Below, in pieces: positions 1 to 6,286 of a DNA stretch of 11,152 nt. Every line of letters starts with the position of its first letter. Within the stretch, counting starts at the first letter, position 1. The stretch is taken from contig DAIOFH010000128.1 in NCBI GenBank assembly GCA_036745875.1, forward strand, positions 1 through 11,152, read 5' to 3'. The stretch comes from DAIOFH01 sp036745875 (GTDB lineage: Bacteria; Planctomycetota; SZUA-567). The position numbers and the translations under genes are program-made. Under the pieces are notes generated by a model. It was not told where the DNA came from, searched no databases, and was given only the letters and a program-made list of their open reading frames with translations.

Positions 1-35
1 CGACCGCCGCCGCGGCTCCGGAAATTTCTTATTAA
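1..35 (+). CDS. Possible 3' tail of an upstream gene (partial)
   Basis: In frame 3 the first bases read T-A-A-A-P-E-I-S-Y and stop at TAA (33-35), 21 bp before the ABC ATPase start. In operons of this importer type the gene just upstream of the ATPase is often the periplasmic substrate-binding protein, so this may be its C-terminus. That is inference from position only. Frame 1 is also open and would stop at the TGA at 58-60, overlapping the ATPase ATG, so the assignment is weak. Nine residues cannot identify a family. Confidence 0.3.
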   Translation, partial: TAAAAPEISY

Positions 36-56
36 CCCCTGCCAGGCGGGACAACT

Positions 57-1589
57 ATGAATTTCATCAATGCGGTACACATCGTCAAGAATTTCGGCGG
101 CGTCCAGGCGCTTAAGGGCGTCGATTTCACCGTCAGGAACGGCGAAATCATGGGCCTTATCGGGGAAAACGGCTGCGGCAAGTCGACCCTGATGAAAGTC
201 ATCTCCGGCGTCCACCAACCGGATTCCGGCACCCTCGAAATCGCGGGCCGCGAAATCAGGGAAAACAACCCCTTCGAAGCGATCAAACTCGGGGTCAGCG
301 TCATCTACCAGGACCTGTCCCTGTTCCCCAATCTTTCCGTCATCGAAAACGTATGTCTGGGACCCATCATCGGCGACGACAGCTTTCTCTCGCGCCAGGG
401 CCTCTACCGCGACAAAGCGCTTGGCATTTTGAAAAACCTCGGCGTCGACATCAACCCCAACGACCTTGTGGAAGACCTGCCGATCGCCAAGCAGCAGCTG
501 GTCGCCATCGCCCGCGCCTTGACGAACGATTCCAAACTCCTCATCCTGGACGAGCCGACGACCGCCCTCACCAGGAAGGAAATCGTCCAGCTCTTCGGCC
601 TCCTCGGCGAACTCAAGGCCAAGGGCATTTCCTTCGTCTTCATCAGCCACAAACTCGGCGAGATCATGGAAATCTGCGACCGCGTCACCATCATGCGCGA
701 CGGCCTCGTCGTTGGCGTAGAGGAGACTACCGGCCTCACCATCAACAAAATCGAATCCATGATGCTCGGCCACTCCCTCGCCTTCAGCAAGAAGACCGAA
801 AGCTACGCCACCGGCGACCCCATCCTCAGGGTCGACCACCTTTCCAAGAAAAACAACTTCCGCGACATCTCGTTCACACTCCGGGCCGGGGAAATCCTCG
901 GCATCTCCGGGCTGCTCGGCTCCGGCAGAACCGAACTCGCCTCCGCGCTTTTCGGCATCGCCCCGGCGGAAGCGGGAAAAGTCTCGATTCGCGGCAAGGA
1001 AGCGCGTATAAAACACGTGTCGGACTCCATCCGCCACGGCATCGCCTACGTCCCCGAGGATCGCCTCACCCAGGGACTCGTCATGCCGCACTCGATCGCC
1101 AACAACATCGTCATCGCCACCCTGAACAAATACCTCAATCCTTTCCGGCTCATCGATTTCCGCAAGGTGAGGAAAACGGTCCAGGAATGGATAGGACTCC
1201 TCAGCATAAAGACCGATGACGGGCAAAAAGCAGCGAACACCCTCTCCGGCGGCAACCAGCAAAAGATCGTCCTCGCCAAATGGCTTGCCATGTCCCCATC
1301 CGTCCTCATTCTGGACGGACCAACCGTCGGCATCGACGTCGGCGCGAAAAAAGGCATCTACTACACGATCCAGGAAAACGCCCGTTCCGGCATGGCGATC
1401 ATCATCATCTCGGACGAAATCCCCGAGCTTCTTGCCAACTGCGACCGCATCCTCATCATGCACAGCGGCCGGGTCACGGCGGAGGTCGCTTCCGCCGAAG
1501 CCACCGAGGAAGGGCTTCAGGATCTCATGGAAAGGCGTCCCACGAAGGAATCGATCGCGCGGATGGCAACTGCGGGAAAGGTCTACTAA
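57..1589 (+). CDS. Sugar ABC transporter ATP-binding protein (RbsA/MglA/XylG type, two nucleotide-binding domains)
   Basis: This 510-residue cytoplasmic ATPase should power a CUT2-type sugar importer with the two permeases that follow. The length and tandem-domain layout match RbsA/MglA/LsrA. Domain 1 has Walker A at G36-T44 (GENGCGKST), a divergent signature L-P-I-A-K-Q-Q, and Walker B L-D-E-P-T with D165 and E166. Domain 2 has the family's usual degenerate Walker A (GLLGSGRTE, 285-293, Arg in place of Lys) and a good signature LSGGNQQ from 396. Its Walker B reads L-D-G-P-T-V-G-I-D, so Gly421 stands where most relatives have the catalytic Glu. The ATG at 57 follows a GGCGGGA ribosome-binding site. 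The next gene begins 2 bp after the stop, so the two are probably one operon. The family is certain; the sugar is not predictable from the sequence. Confidence 0.95.
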   Translation: MNFINAVHIVKNFGGVQALKGVDFTVRNGEIMGLIGENGCGKSTLMKVISGVHQPDSGTLEIAGREIRENNPFEAIKLGVSVIYQDLSLFPNLSVIENVCLGPIIGDDSFLSRQGLYRDKALGILKNLGVDINPNDLVEDLPIAKQQLVAIARALTNDSKLLILDEPTTALTRKEIVQLFGLLGELKAKGISFVFISHKLGEIMEICDRVTIMRDGLVVGVEETTGLTINKIESMMLGHSLAFSKKTESYATGDPILRVDHLSKKNNFRDISFTLRAGEILGISGLLGSGRTELASALFGIAPAEAGKVSIRGKEARIKHVSDSIRHGIAYVPEDRLTQGLVMPHSIANNIVIATLNKYLNPFRLIDFRKVRKTVQEWIGLLSIKTDDGQKAANTLSGGNQQKIVLAKWLAMSPSVLILDGPTVGIDVGAKKGIYYTIQENARSGMAIIIISDEIPELLANCDRILIMHSGRVTAEVASAEATEEGLQDLMERRPTKESIARMATAGKVY

Positions 1590-1591
1590 CA

Positions 1592-2602
1592 ATGTTGAAT
1601 ACTTTACTGAAAAAACGCGAACTGGTCCTGGCGGTCCTCATCGTCATTCTCAGCCTGGTAACGAACGCGATCAACCCGAACTTCCTGACTGTCGAAAACA
1701 TCACGGACCTTCTGAAGGCCTTCACCGTTCTCGGCATCTTCTCCCTCGGGGTGCTTGTCGTCATCGTCTCCGGCGGGTTCGACGTCTCCTTCACCGCCAT
1801 CGCCACAGTGACGCAGTACACCGTGGTCGGAATACTCATCCATTACAACACCGGCAACATTTACGTCTCCATCATCGGCGCAATGTTTTTCGGCACCATC
1901 CTCGGCCTACTGAACGGCGCGATCATCTATTTTTACAAAATGCCGGCGATCATCGTCACCATCGCCACCCAGAGCCTGTTCCACGGCACCCTCTACGTCA
2001 TCACGCAAGGCGTGCAGATCAACGACATCCCCTCCTTTTTCTGGAACTTCTCCGACGCAAAGGTCGGAGCGCTGGAATCGGCTTCCGGCGTTGAATACGG
2101 CCTGAGCCTGGTGACGTTCCTGTGGATTCTTCTCGGCATCATCCTCTACCTTATCCTCAATTACACCAAACTCGGCCGAAGCGTCTATGCCATGGGCGGC
2201 AACCGCATGTCCGCCGAGCGCATCGGCTTCAACCTCTGCCGCACCACCCTCTTTGTCTACGGCGCAATGGGCGCGATCGCCGGCTTCGCCGGAATCGTCC
2301 ATGTCTCCATGGTGCAGGCGGTCGTCCCAAGCCTTATCGTCGGGACGGAAATGACCGTCATCGCCGCCGTCGTCCTTGGCGGGTCGGCCGTAACGGGCGG
2401 CAAGGGAACGGTTCTCGGGACATTCCTCGGCGTGCTTCTTTTCGCCATCCTCTCGAACAGCCTGACCCTGATGCGGATTTCCTCGTACTACTACAATGTC
2501 TTGACCGGCCTGATCATTCTGATAAGCATCACCGCCAACGCCATCCAGGCGCAGTGCCAGAAAAACCAGCGTGTCAGGGTGCAGATCGACGAAGGCATTT
2601 AA
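1592..2602 (+). CDS. Sugar ABC transporter permease (BPD_transp_2 / RbsC-like), first of two
   Basis: This is a 336-residue integral membrane protein, very hydrophobic throughout, with about 8-10 predicted helices. The frame is open much further upstream, but the real start is the ATG at 1592. It lies 2 bp after the ATPase stop, gives a typical short N-terminus (MLNTLLKKREL) leading into a membrane segment, and has a GAAAGG site about 10 bp upstream. Family hallmarks are the I-V-S-G-G-F-D-V-S segment near residue 60 and the C-terminal glycine-rich G-G-S-A-V-T-G-G-K-G-T-V-L-G motif. It should form half of the transmembrane channel, pairing with the next gene's product. CUT2 systems with two different permeases include LsrC/LsrD; ribose and xylose systems usually use one. 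Substrate unknown. Confidence 0.93.
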   Translation: MLNTLLKKRELVLAVLIVILSLVTNAINPNFLTVENITDLLKAFTVLGIFSLGVLVVIVSGGFDVSFTAIATVTQYTVVGILIHYNTGNIYVSIIGAMFFGTILGLLNGAIIYFYKMPAIIVTIATQSLFHGTLYVITQGVQINDIPSFFWNFSDAKVGALESASGVEYGLSLVTFLWILLGIILYLILNYTKLGRSVYAMGGNRMSAERIGFNLCRTTLFVYGAMGAIAGFAGIVHVSMVQAVVPSLIVGTEMTVIAAVVLGGSAVTGGKGTVLGTFLGVLLFAILSNSLTLMRISSYYYNVLTGLIILISITANAIQAQCQKNQRVRVQIDEGI

Positions 2603-2622
2603 TTTAATCCGGGAAAAATACC

Positions 2623-3624
2623 ATGAAAAAGACCTCCATCTTCCAGCGGGAAAATTCAGCCTTATACCTGACCCTGGTCATAGTTTTCCTGCTCATGTGG
2701 TTCCTTAACGGCGGCAAGTTCTTCAGCGTGATCAACATCCGCACGATGGCGAACCAGCTGCCCCTGATCGGCTTCCTCTCCATCGGCATGATGTTCGCCA
2801 TGCTGACGGGCGGCATCAACCTTTCCATCATCGCCAACGCCAACATGAACGGCGTCGTCATCTGGCTGGTCCTGGAAGGGATCATGGGCAAAGGAAACAT
2901 GGTGAACGCGGGACCGGCGCTCATCGCCCTTGCCATAATCTGCGGCTTCCTCGCCAGCCTGGTGATCGGGCTCGTGAACGGCTTCCTCATTTCCATGTTC
3001 GACATCCCCGCCCTCCTGGTGACCCTCGGCACCATGACCCTTGTCGGCGGGTTGAACATCGTCATCACCAAGGGCTATACCATAAGCGGCTTCCCCGCCG
3101 CCATTAATTTCATCGGCACCGGCTCCATCTTCCACATCCCGGCACCAATTATCCTTTTTGCCGTCATGGTCGCCATCACCAGCGTCATCCTCAACCGCAC
3201 CCGTTTCGGCTTCTCCCTCTACATGATGGGCGCAAACCCGGTCGCGGCGCAATATTCCTCCGTGGACATCCCTAAGATCACCATCATGCAGTACATGCTC
3301 TCGGCCTGCTTCGCCTCCCTGACGTCCCTGGTGATGATCGGGCAGTACAATTCGGTCAAGTCCAACCACGCCGAGTCCTACCTCCTGGTCGCGGTGCTGG
3401 CGAGCTTTTTCGGCGGCGTCGACCCGAACGGCGGCTTCGGCAAGATCAGCGGCGTCGTTGCCGCGACAATCATCCTGCAAATCATCTCCAGCGGCCTGAA
3501 CCTGCTCAGGATGGACCCGTTCATGACCACCGCCATGTGGGGCGGCATCGTCATCCTGGTCATCCTGGCGCGCGCGCTCGGACGGGTTGTCCGCAGGCAG
3601 TTCGGTGGCGGAACTCCGGCGTGA
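2623..3624 (+). CDS. Sugar ABC transporter permease (BPD_transp_2 / RbsC-like), second of two
   Basis: This 333-residue polytopic membrane protein is the partner of the preceding permease and begins 20 bp after it. It has the early M-L-T-G-G-I-N-L-S-I motif around residue 60, where many family members read G-G-I-D-L-S, and a C-terminal F-F-G-G-V-D-P-N-G-G-F-G-K segment followed by two helices. It ends in a basic tail (ARALGRVVRRQFGG), consistent with a cytoplasmic C-terminus. The ribosome-binding site is weak (GGGA, about 9 bp from ATG), so coupling to the upstream gene is likely. Two non-identical permeases imply a heterodimeric channel. Substrate cannot be read from the sequence. Confidence 0.93.
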   Translation: MKKTSIFQRENSALYLTLVIVFLLMWFLNGGKFFSVINIRTMANQLPLIGFLSIGMMFAMLTGGINLSIIANANMNGVVIWLVLEGIMGKGNMVNAGPALIALAIICGFLASLVIGLVNGFLISMFDIPALLVTLGTMTLVGGLNIVITKGYTISGFPAAINFIGTGSIFHIPAPIILFAVMVAITSVILNRTRFGFSLYMMGANPVAAQYSSVDIPKITIMQYMLSACFASLTSLVMIGQYNSVKSNHAESYLLVAVLASFFGGVDPNGGFGKISGVVAATIILQIISSGLNLLRMDPFMTTAMWGGIVILVILARALGRVVRRQFGGGTPA

Positions 3625-3649
3625 TACTCTCAAAGAAAGGAATACTCGC

Positions 3650-4162
3650 ATGACAGACTCGACCTTCGTACCCGGCTCAGGAAAGACTCCCCCCAGAGTC
3701 TGCCAGCTCGGCATCGTTGTTCCCGACCTCAAAAAGGCCATAGACAACTACCGCGCCCTCGGCATCGGCCCGTGGGAACGCCACAGCATGAACGACAAGA
3801 CGCTGGAATACTATTACGTCGACGACAAGAAAGTCACCGAACCGTTCGAGTTCCAGATCGCCATCGGCTATATGGACGCGATGCAAATAGAACTGATGAC
3901 GCCGATCAAAGGGCCGAACCTGTACTGGAGCATTCTGGAAAAATGCGGCGGCGGCCTGCACCACATCAAGGAATATATCCCCGACGAAAAGATCGAGGAA
4001 ACGGCGGACTCCTACCGCAAGCGCGGCATCAAGGTACTGTCCTACGGCAAGTTCGGCAAGGATAAGTTTTTCTACCTCGACACCCAGGAAACGCTCGGCA
4101 CCCTCCTGGAATTGGGCAATTATCTTGAATGCCCGCCCCCGACCGAAGTGGTTCCGCTGTGA
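3650..4162 (+). CDS. VOC superfamily protein (glyoxalase / methylmalonyl-CoA epimerase-like)
   Basis: The predicted product has 170 residues and a single vicinal-oxygen-chelate fold unit pair. The start chosen is the ATG at 3650, with an AGAAAGGA site 8 bp upstream; the frame is open further upstream but that stretch overlaps the permease. Candidate metal ligands sit at the expected places: Gln19 in strand 1 (Q-L-G-I-V-V-P-D-L), Glu81 (I-E-L-M), His105 in G-G-G-L-H-H-I, and Glu154 (T-L-L-E-L-G). The G-L-H-H-I signature recalls methylmalonyl-CoA epimerase, and this Q/E/H/E pattern is compatible with a functional divalent-metal site. VOC enzymes perform isomerisation, epimerisation, glutathione-dependent or ring-cleaving reactions, so the reaction is open. 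It follows the second permease by 25 bp and is the last gene of the importer operon, so a role in processing the imported compound is likely. Confidence 0.85.
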   Translation: MTDSTFVPGSGKTPPRVCQLGIVVPDLKKAIDNYRALGIGPWERHSMNDKTLEYYYVDDKKVTEPFEFQIAIGYMDAMQIELMTPIKGPNLYWSILEKCGGGLHHIKEYIPDEKIEETADSYRKRGIKVLSYGKFGKDKFFYLDTQETLGTLLELGNYLECPPPTEVVPL

Positions 4163-4200
4163 TCGATGCGGACTGAAAGCGGTTTCACTGTTTAATCCCG

Positions 4201-4231
4201 AAGGGACGTCGTTGAATATATGACGTCCCTT
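4201..4231 (+). terminator. Terminator-like hairpin after the importer operon
   Basis: A perfect 10-bp inverted repeat (AAGGGACGTC at 4201-4210, GACGTCCCTT at 4222-4231) encloses an 11-base loop, 38 bp past the VOC stop. The downstream T-run is short and interrupted (ttgatt), so termination may be modest. Position and stem quality support a transcript end for the + strand operon. Confidence 0.6.
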
Positions 4232-4348
4232 TGATTATGTACAATGCGGTATTTGCTTCCTACACCGACGAATATACAATGGAGTGCCGAAGATTTGTTC
4301 CGCTTTGCGCCAAGAGTAAATCATGGACCGCCGAGACCAATTAAAATT

Positions 4349-4382
4349 ATCCCCGGGACCTTGCCAGGCCCCGGGGATTTTT
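4349..4382 (+). terminator. GC-rich rho-independent terminator, possibly bidirectional
   Basis: ATCCCCGGGACC (4349-4360) pairs with GGCCCCGGGGAT (4367-4378) with one A/C mismatch, leaving a 6-base loop. Five T residues follow directly on the + strand. Read on the minus strand the hairpin is followed by an ATAATTTTAA stretch, so it could also stop transcripts arriving from the YeaQ-like gene. It sits in the gap between convergent genes, where a shared terminator is expected. Confidence 0.7.
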
Positions 4383-4401
4383 CTGAACCTCCCCCAGTGT
4401 G

Positions 4402-4443
4402 TTTCAGGATCCCGCCATCCTCCGACAGTGTCCGGTCCTGAAA
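4402..4443. repeat. Inverted repeat / stem-loop in the convergent gap
   Basis: TTTCAGGATC (4402-4411) and GGTCCTGAAA (4434-4443) can form a 10-bp stem with one G-T wobble around a 22-base loop. There is no T-tract on either side, so it is not a standard terminator. It is the third stem-loop in this gap. Function unknown. Confidence 0.4.
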
Positions 4444-4551
4444 CGTCTCATTTGTAGCGCGTTTCGACTCTTCTCGCTTGTGGCAGTGGTGTTCGGAATA
4501 GTGGAGCAATCCGAGAGAAAGGTTCAATTTGATGCGGTATATGTGTACTCG

Positions 4552-4806
4552 CTAAACAGTGCGGCTATTTCTCAACCAGCTGACCACCGCCAGGACGATA
4601 CACGCGCCTATCACCCCGACGACGATCTGCCCAACCAGACCAAACTGGGTCATGCCAAAAAGCCCGAAAAGCAAACTGCCGACGACACTGCCAACGATCC
4701 CCAGAAGAATGGACATGCCCCAGCCCAAACCGTGGTCTTTCATGATTGCCCCCGCAATCAACCCGATAATCAAGCCAACAACCAAGAAAATCAGAATGTT
4801 AACCAT
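4552..4806 (-). CDS. YeaQ/YmgE/GlsB-family small membrane protein (transglycosylase-associated)
   Basis: This is an 84-residue, glycine-rich hydrophobic protein with three predicted membrane segments at about 3-22, 29-50 and 56-78. The pattern matches the Transgly_assoc (PF04226) family, with G-L-I-I-G-L-I-A-G-A-I in helix 1 and G-I-V-G-S-V-V-G-S-L-L-F in helix 2. Relatives are stress- or envelope-associated inner-membrane proteins without a firmly known biochemical role. The start ATG (4804-4806) has a good AAGGGAAG site 6 bp upstream and a sigma-70-like promoter about 50 bp upstream. It is monocistronic, convergent with the importer operon, and downstream of the SorC regulator on the same strand. 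It is probably unrelated to the sugar pathway. Confidence 0.9.
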   Translation of the reverse strand: MVNILIFLVVGLIIGLIAGAIMKDHGLGWGMSILLGIVGSVVGSLLFGLFGMTQFGLVGQIVVGVIGACIVLAVVSWLRNSRTV

Positions 4807-4857
4807 GGGTAACTTCCCTTCTATATTATCCTCCCCTCCACTGATCGATTTGATTAT

Positions 4858-4885
4858 ATTATACTAACTAAATCGCTAGAATCAA
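4858..4885 (-). promoter_or_regulatory. Predicted sigma-70 promoter of the YeaQ-like gene
   Basis: On the minus strand TTGATT (-35, at 4885-4880) is followed after 16 bases by a consensus TATAAT (-10, at 4863-4858). The predicted start is near 4850, giving a 5' leader of about 45 bases. A second TATAAT overlaps at 4858-4853. The surrounding DNA is very AT-rich, so some chance matching is expected, but spacing and position fit well. Confidence 0.55.
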
Positions 4886-5076
4886 CGATATTAATTAATT
4901 TAAACGCATACGAAATAAATTTTTATAATATCGACAATGATATGGAATTACCCATTCGAATATGGTTGTAGTAGACAATAAATACCGAATTTCCGTTTAA
5001 AATTGGAGTATTTTAACGTGGATTATTTGTGGATTTTTACGGGTAATTATACGATAGGGCAGGATTATATAATGTT
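4886..5076. other. AT-rich intergenic DNA downstream of the SorC regulator gene
   Basis: No gene is seen. The strand-wise composition is far more AT-rich than the neighbouring genes. It contains a tandem GTGGATT word at 5018-5024 and 5029-5035 (11-base period, about one helical turn). I see no clear hairpin terminator for the regulator gene that ends at 5077. Confidence 0.45.
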
Positions 5077-6033
5077 CTACTCCAACTCCAGAAGCGCCTC
5101 GGCAGTCACCTGATCCGTCACCAGGAAATTGATGTAATTCCCGAGCAGTGCGCCGCGAATGGCAGGCACCTTCTCCGGCACGCCGCCGGCGACGCCAATA
5201 GTGATGGGCATCTGTTTGATATCGTCCAGCGATACTCCGATGATCCGGGAATTGAATCGTTCGCAGGGCGCGCCTTCAGCGTCATAGAAGTTGAAACAGA
5301 CGCAACCGGCAGCATTCTCTTCCTTCAGCTCCTCGACCAGCTTGTCCGTGAGCACGCCGGCTTTGTAAAAGCTGCCCTTGGTATCCGGAGTTCCAATGCC
5401 GAAGAGGGCGATGGAGCATTTTTGCATCCAGTTCATGCTGCGATGGATTATGGGATTGGACAGGAATATCTGCGCCTCTTCGGCGCTTTGGGCAAGACCC
5501 GGCACAGGCATATTAATGATTGCCGAACCAAGCTTTTCCGCCATACGGTAGACGATTTCCGTACCGTGGGTGGCGGCTTCCGTCTCGGCATAGCCGCCGA
5601 GGAGAGGAACGATAAACGAATTGGAGACATTAATGTCTTCGAGATGGTTGATCATTTCGTACAGGGTGGAGCCGCCCGCGATGCCGATGACGTCATTGTC
5701 CCGCAAAAGCGTACTCACCAATTCCGCCGTCGTTATGCCGAGGCGCTCCAGCACGTTTTTGATGCCGAACTTCGGAATGGGGACGATACGGATTCCGCGA
5801 AGCTTGTATTTGTCCTGCAGTTGGCGGGAGAGCGTTTCGACTCTTTTGATAGGATCGTTGATGGTGATCGAATACAACCCCATGGACTTGGCCTGGGCGA
5901 TCATTTTGCACACTTTGGCGCGGGAGACGCCCATTTTCTCGGCTATTTCGCTTTGCGTTTCTTCATAGATAAAATGACTGTAGCAGACATTTATCAGGTC
6001 GGTCAACTTGTCGCTGGAATCGTTTTTCGGCAT
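5077..6033 (-). CDS. SorC-family transcriptional regulator (sugar-binding; LsrR/DeoR-type)
   Basis: The predicted regulator has 318 residues, typical for SorC/LsrR proteins (about 310-320). A helix-turn-helix lies at about 27-48 (Q-S-E-I-A-E-K-M-G-V-S-R-A-K-V), followed by the sugar-phosphate-binding SorC domain (PF04198), which includes the G-I-A-G-G-S-T-L-Y segment and I-T-I-G-V-A-G-G near the C-terminus. In this family the effector is usually a phosphorylated sugar made by a linked kinase, and an FGGY kinase is encoded just upstream. I prefer the ATG at 6033; a TTG three codons earlier (6042) is in frame but has its GGA only about 2 bases away. The ribosome-binding site is weak for either start. 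A promoter and palindrome upstream suggest autoregulation. The cognate ligand is not predictable. Confidence 0.92.
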   Translation of the reverse strand: MPKNDSSDKLTDLINVCYSHFIYEETQSEIAEKMGVSRAKVCKMIAQAKSMGLYSITINDPIKRVETLSRQLQDKYKLRGIRIVPIPKFGIKNVLERLGITTAELVSTLLRDNDVIGIAGGSTLYEMINHLEDINVSNSFIVPLLGGYAETEAATHGTEIVYRMAEKLGSAIINMPVPGLAQSAEEAQIFLSNPIIHRSMNWMQKCSIALFGIGTPDTKGSFYKAGVLTDKLVEELKEENAAGCVCFNFYDAEGAPCERFNSRIIGVSLDDIKQMPITIGVAGGVPEKVPAIRGALLGNYINFLVTDQVTAEALLELE

Positions 6034-6075
6034 ATTCGGCAATTTCCGCTTTCACATCGTATGCATCGACAATTA

Positions 6076-6101
6076 CTATACAGTCGTATAGAATTATAGC
6101 A
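6076..6101 (-). promoter_or_regulatory. Extended -10 promoter with overlapping palindromic operator for the SorC regulator
   Basis: On the minus strand an extended -10 (TGCTATAAT) lies at 6101-6093, which puts the transcription start near 6086. A perfect inverted repeat CTATAC-agtc-GTATAG spans 6076-6091 and so covers the predicted start site. That is where a repressor site would block initiation, and I infer autoregulation by SorC. The -35 (TTGTGC, 16 bases upstream) is poor, as is common with extended -10 promoters. No second perfect copy of the palindrome was found by eye in this window. Confidence 0.5.
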
Positions 6102-6121
6102 ATTTTTACATCATGCACAAT

Positions 6122-6176
6122 ATTGCGTTTTCTAAAATGGGTGGTACGGCAATTGCGTAATTTTACAAGTCGCAAT
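6122..6176. repeat. Three ATTGCG half-sites upstream of the SorC gene promoter
   Basis: ATTGCG occurs at 6122-6127 and 6152-6157 on the + strand (exactly 30 bp apart) and inverted as CGCAAT at 6171-6176. The last two form an inverted repeat with a 13-base gap. All lie in the AT-rich region just upstream of the predicted promoter, so regulator binding is possible, but six-base words can recur by chance. Confidence 0.3.
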
Positions 6177-6223
6177 GAGTGCATTTTAAGAAACCGCGGC
6201 GGGATGCGGGAATGGATAGGGCT

Positions 6224-6262
6224 CCGCCTGGGAATCCGTCGGCAGCGACGATTTCCAGGCGG
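6224..6262 (-). terminator. Strong hairpin just past the kinase gene
   Basis: CCGCCTGGGAATCCGTCG (6224-6241) pairs with CGACGATTTCCAGGCGG (6246-6262), with one wobble, one bulged C and a GCAG loop, for a stem of about 17 bp. It begins 25 bp beyond the kinase stop codon. No T-tract follows on either strand, so it may be a 3'-end stabilising structure or a non-canonical terminator separating the catabolic operon from the regulator gene. Confidence 0.45.
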
Positions 6263-6286
6263 ATGGAGAGAAGCCGATGTACATCG

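Larger units (their letters stand above)
4232..4551. other. Non-coding gap between convergent genes
   Basis: Apart from the two stem-loops described separately I see no convincing gene, tRNA or small protein here. Open frames in both directions lack a credible ribosome-binding site and recognisable protein character. A 9-base word, ATGCGGTAT, occurs at 4244-4252 and again at 4532-4540; this could be chance. Confidence 0.6.

Noticed and set aside
1280..1591. Long N-terminal extension of the first permease frame
   Set aside because: It lies inside the ATPase gene and reads as an Arg/His-rich shadow translation. The ATG at 1592 gives a normal permease N-terminus.
2662..3747. 361-codon open frame on the minus strand opposite the second permease
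   Set aside because: Its product is full of His, Asp and Gly with no domain character, typical of an antisense shadow of a GC-rich membrane protein gene, which has clear family motifs on the other strand.
4399..4812. 137-codon + strand open frame across the YeaQ-like gene
   Set aside because: It is hydrophilic low-complexity sequence opposite a clear three-helix membrane protein with its own promoter and ribosome-binding site.
5963..6184. 73-codon minus-strand open frame upstream of and overlapping the SorC gene start
   Set aside because: It has no ribosome-binding site or recognisable features, overlaps the predicted promoter and operator, and runs into the SorC gene in another frame.
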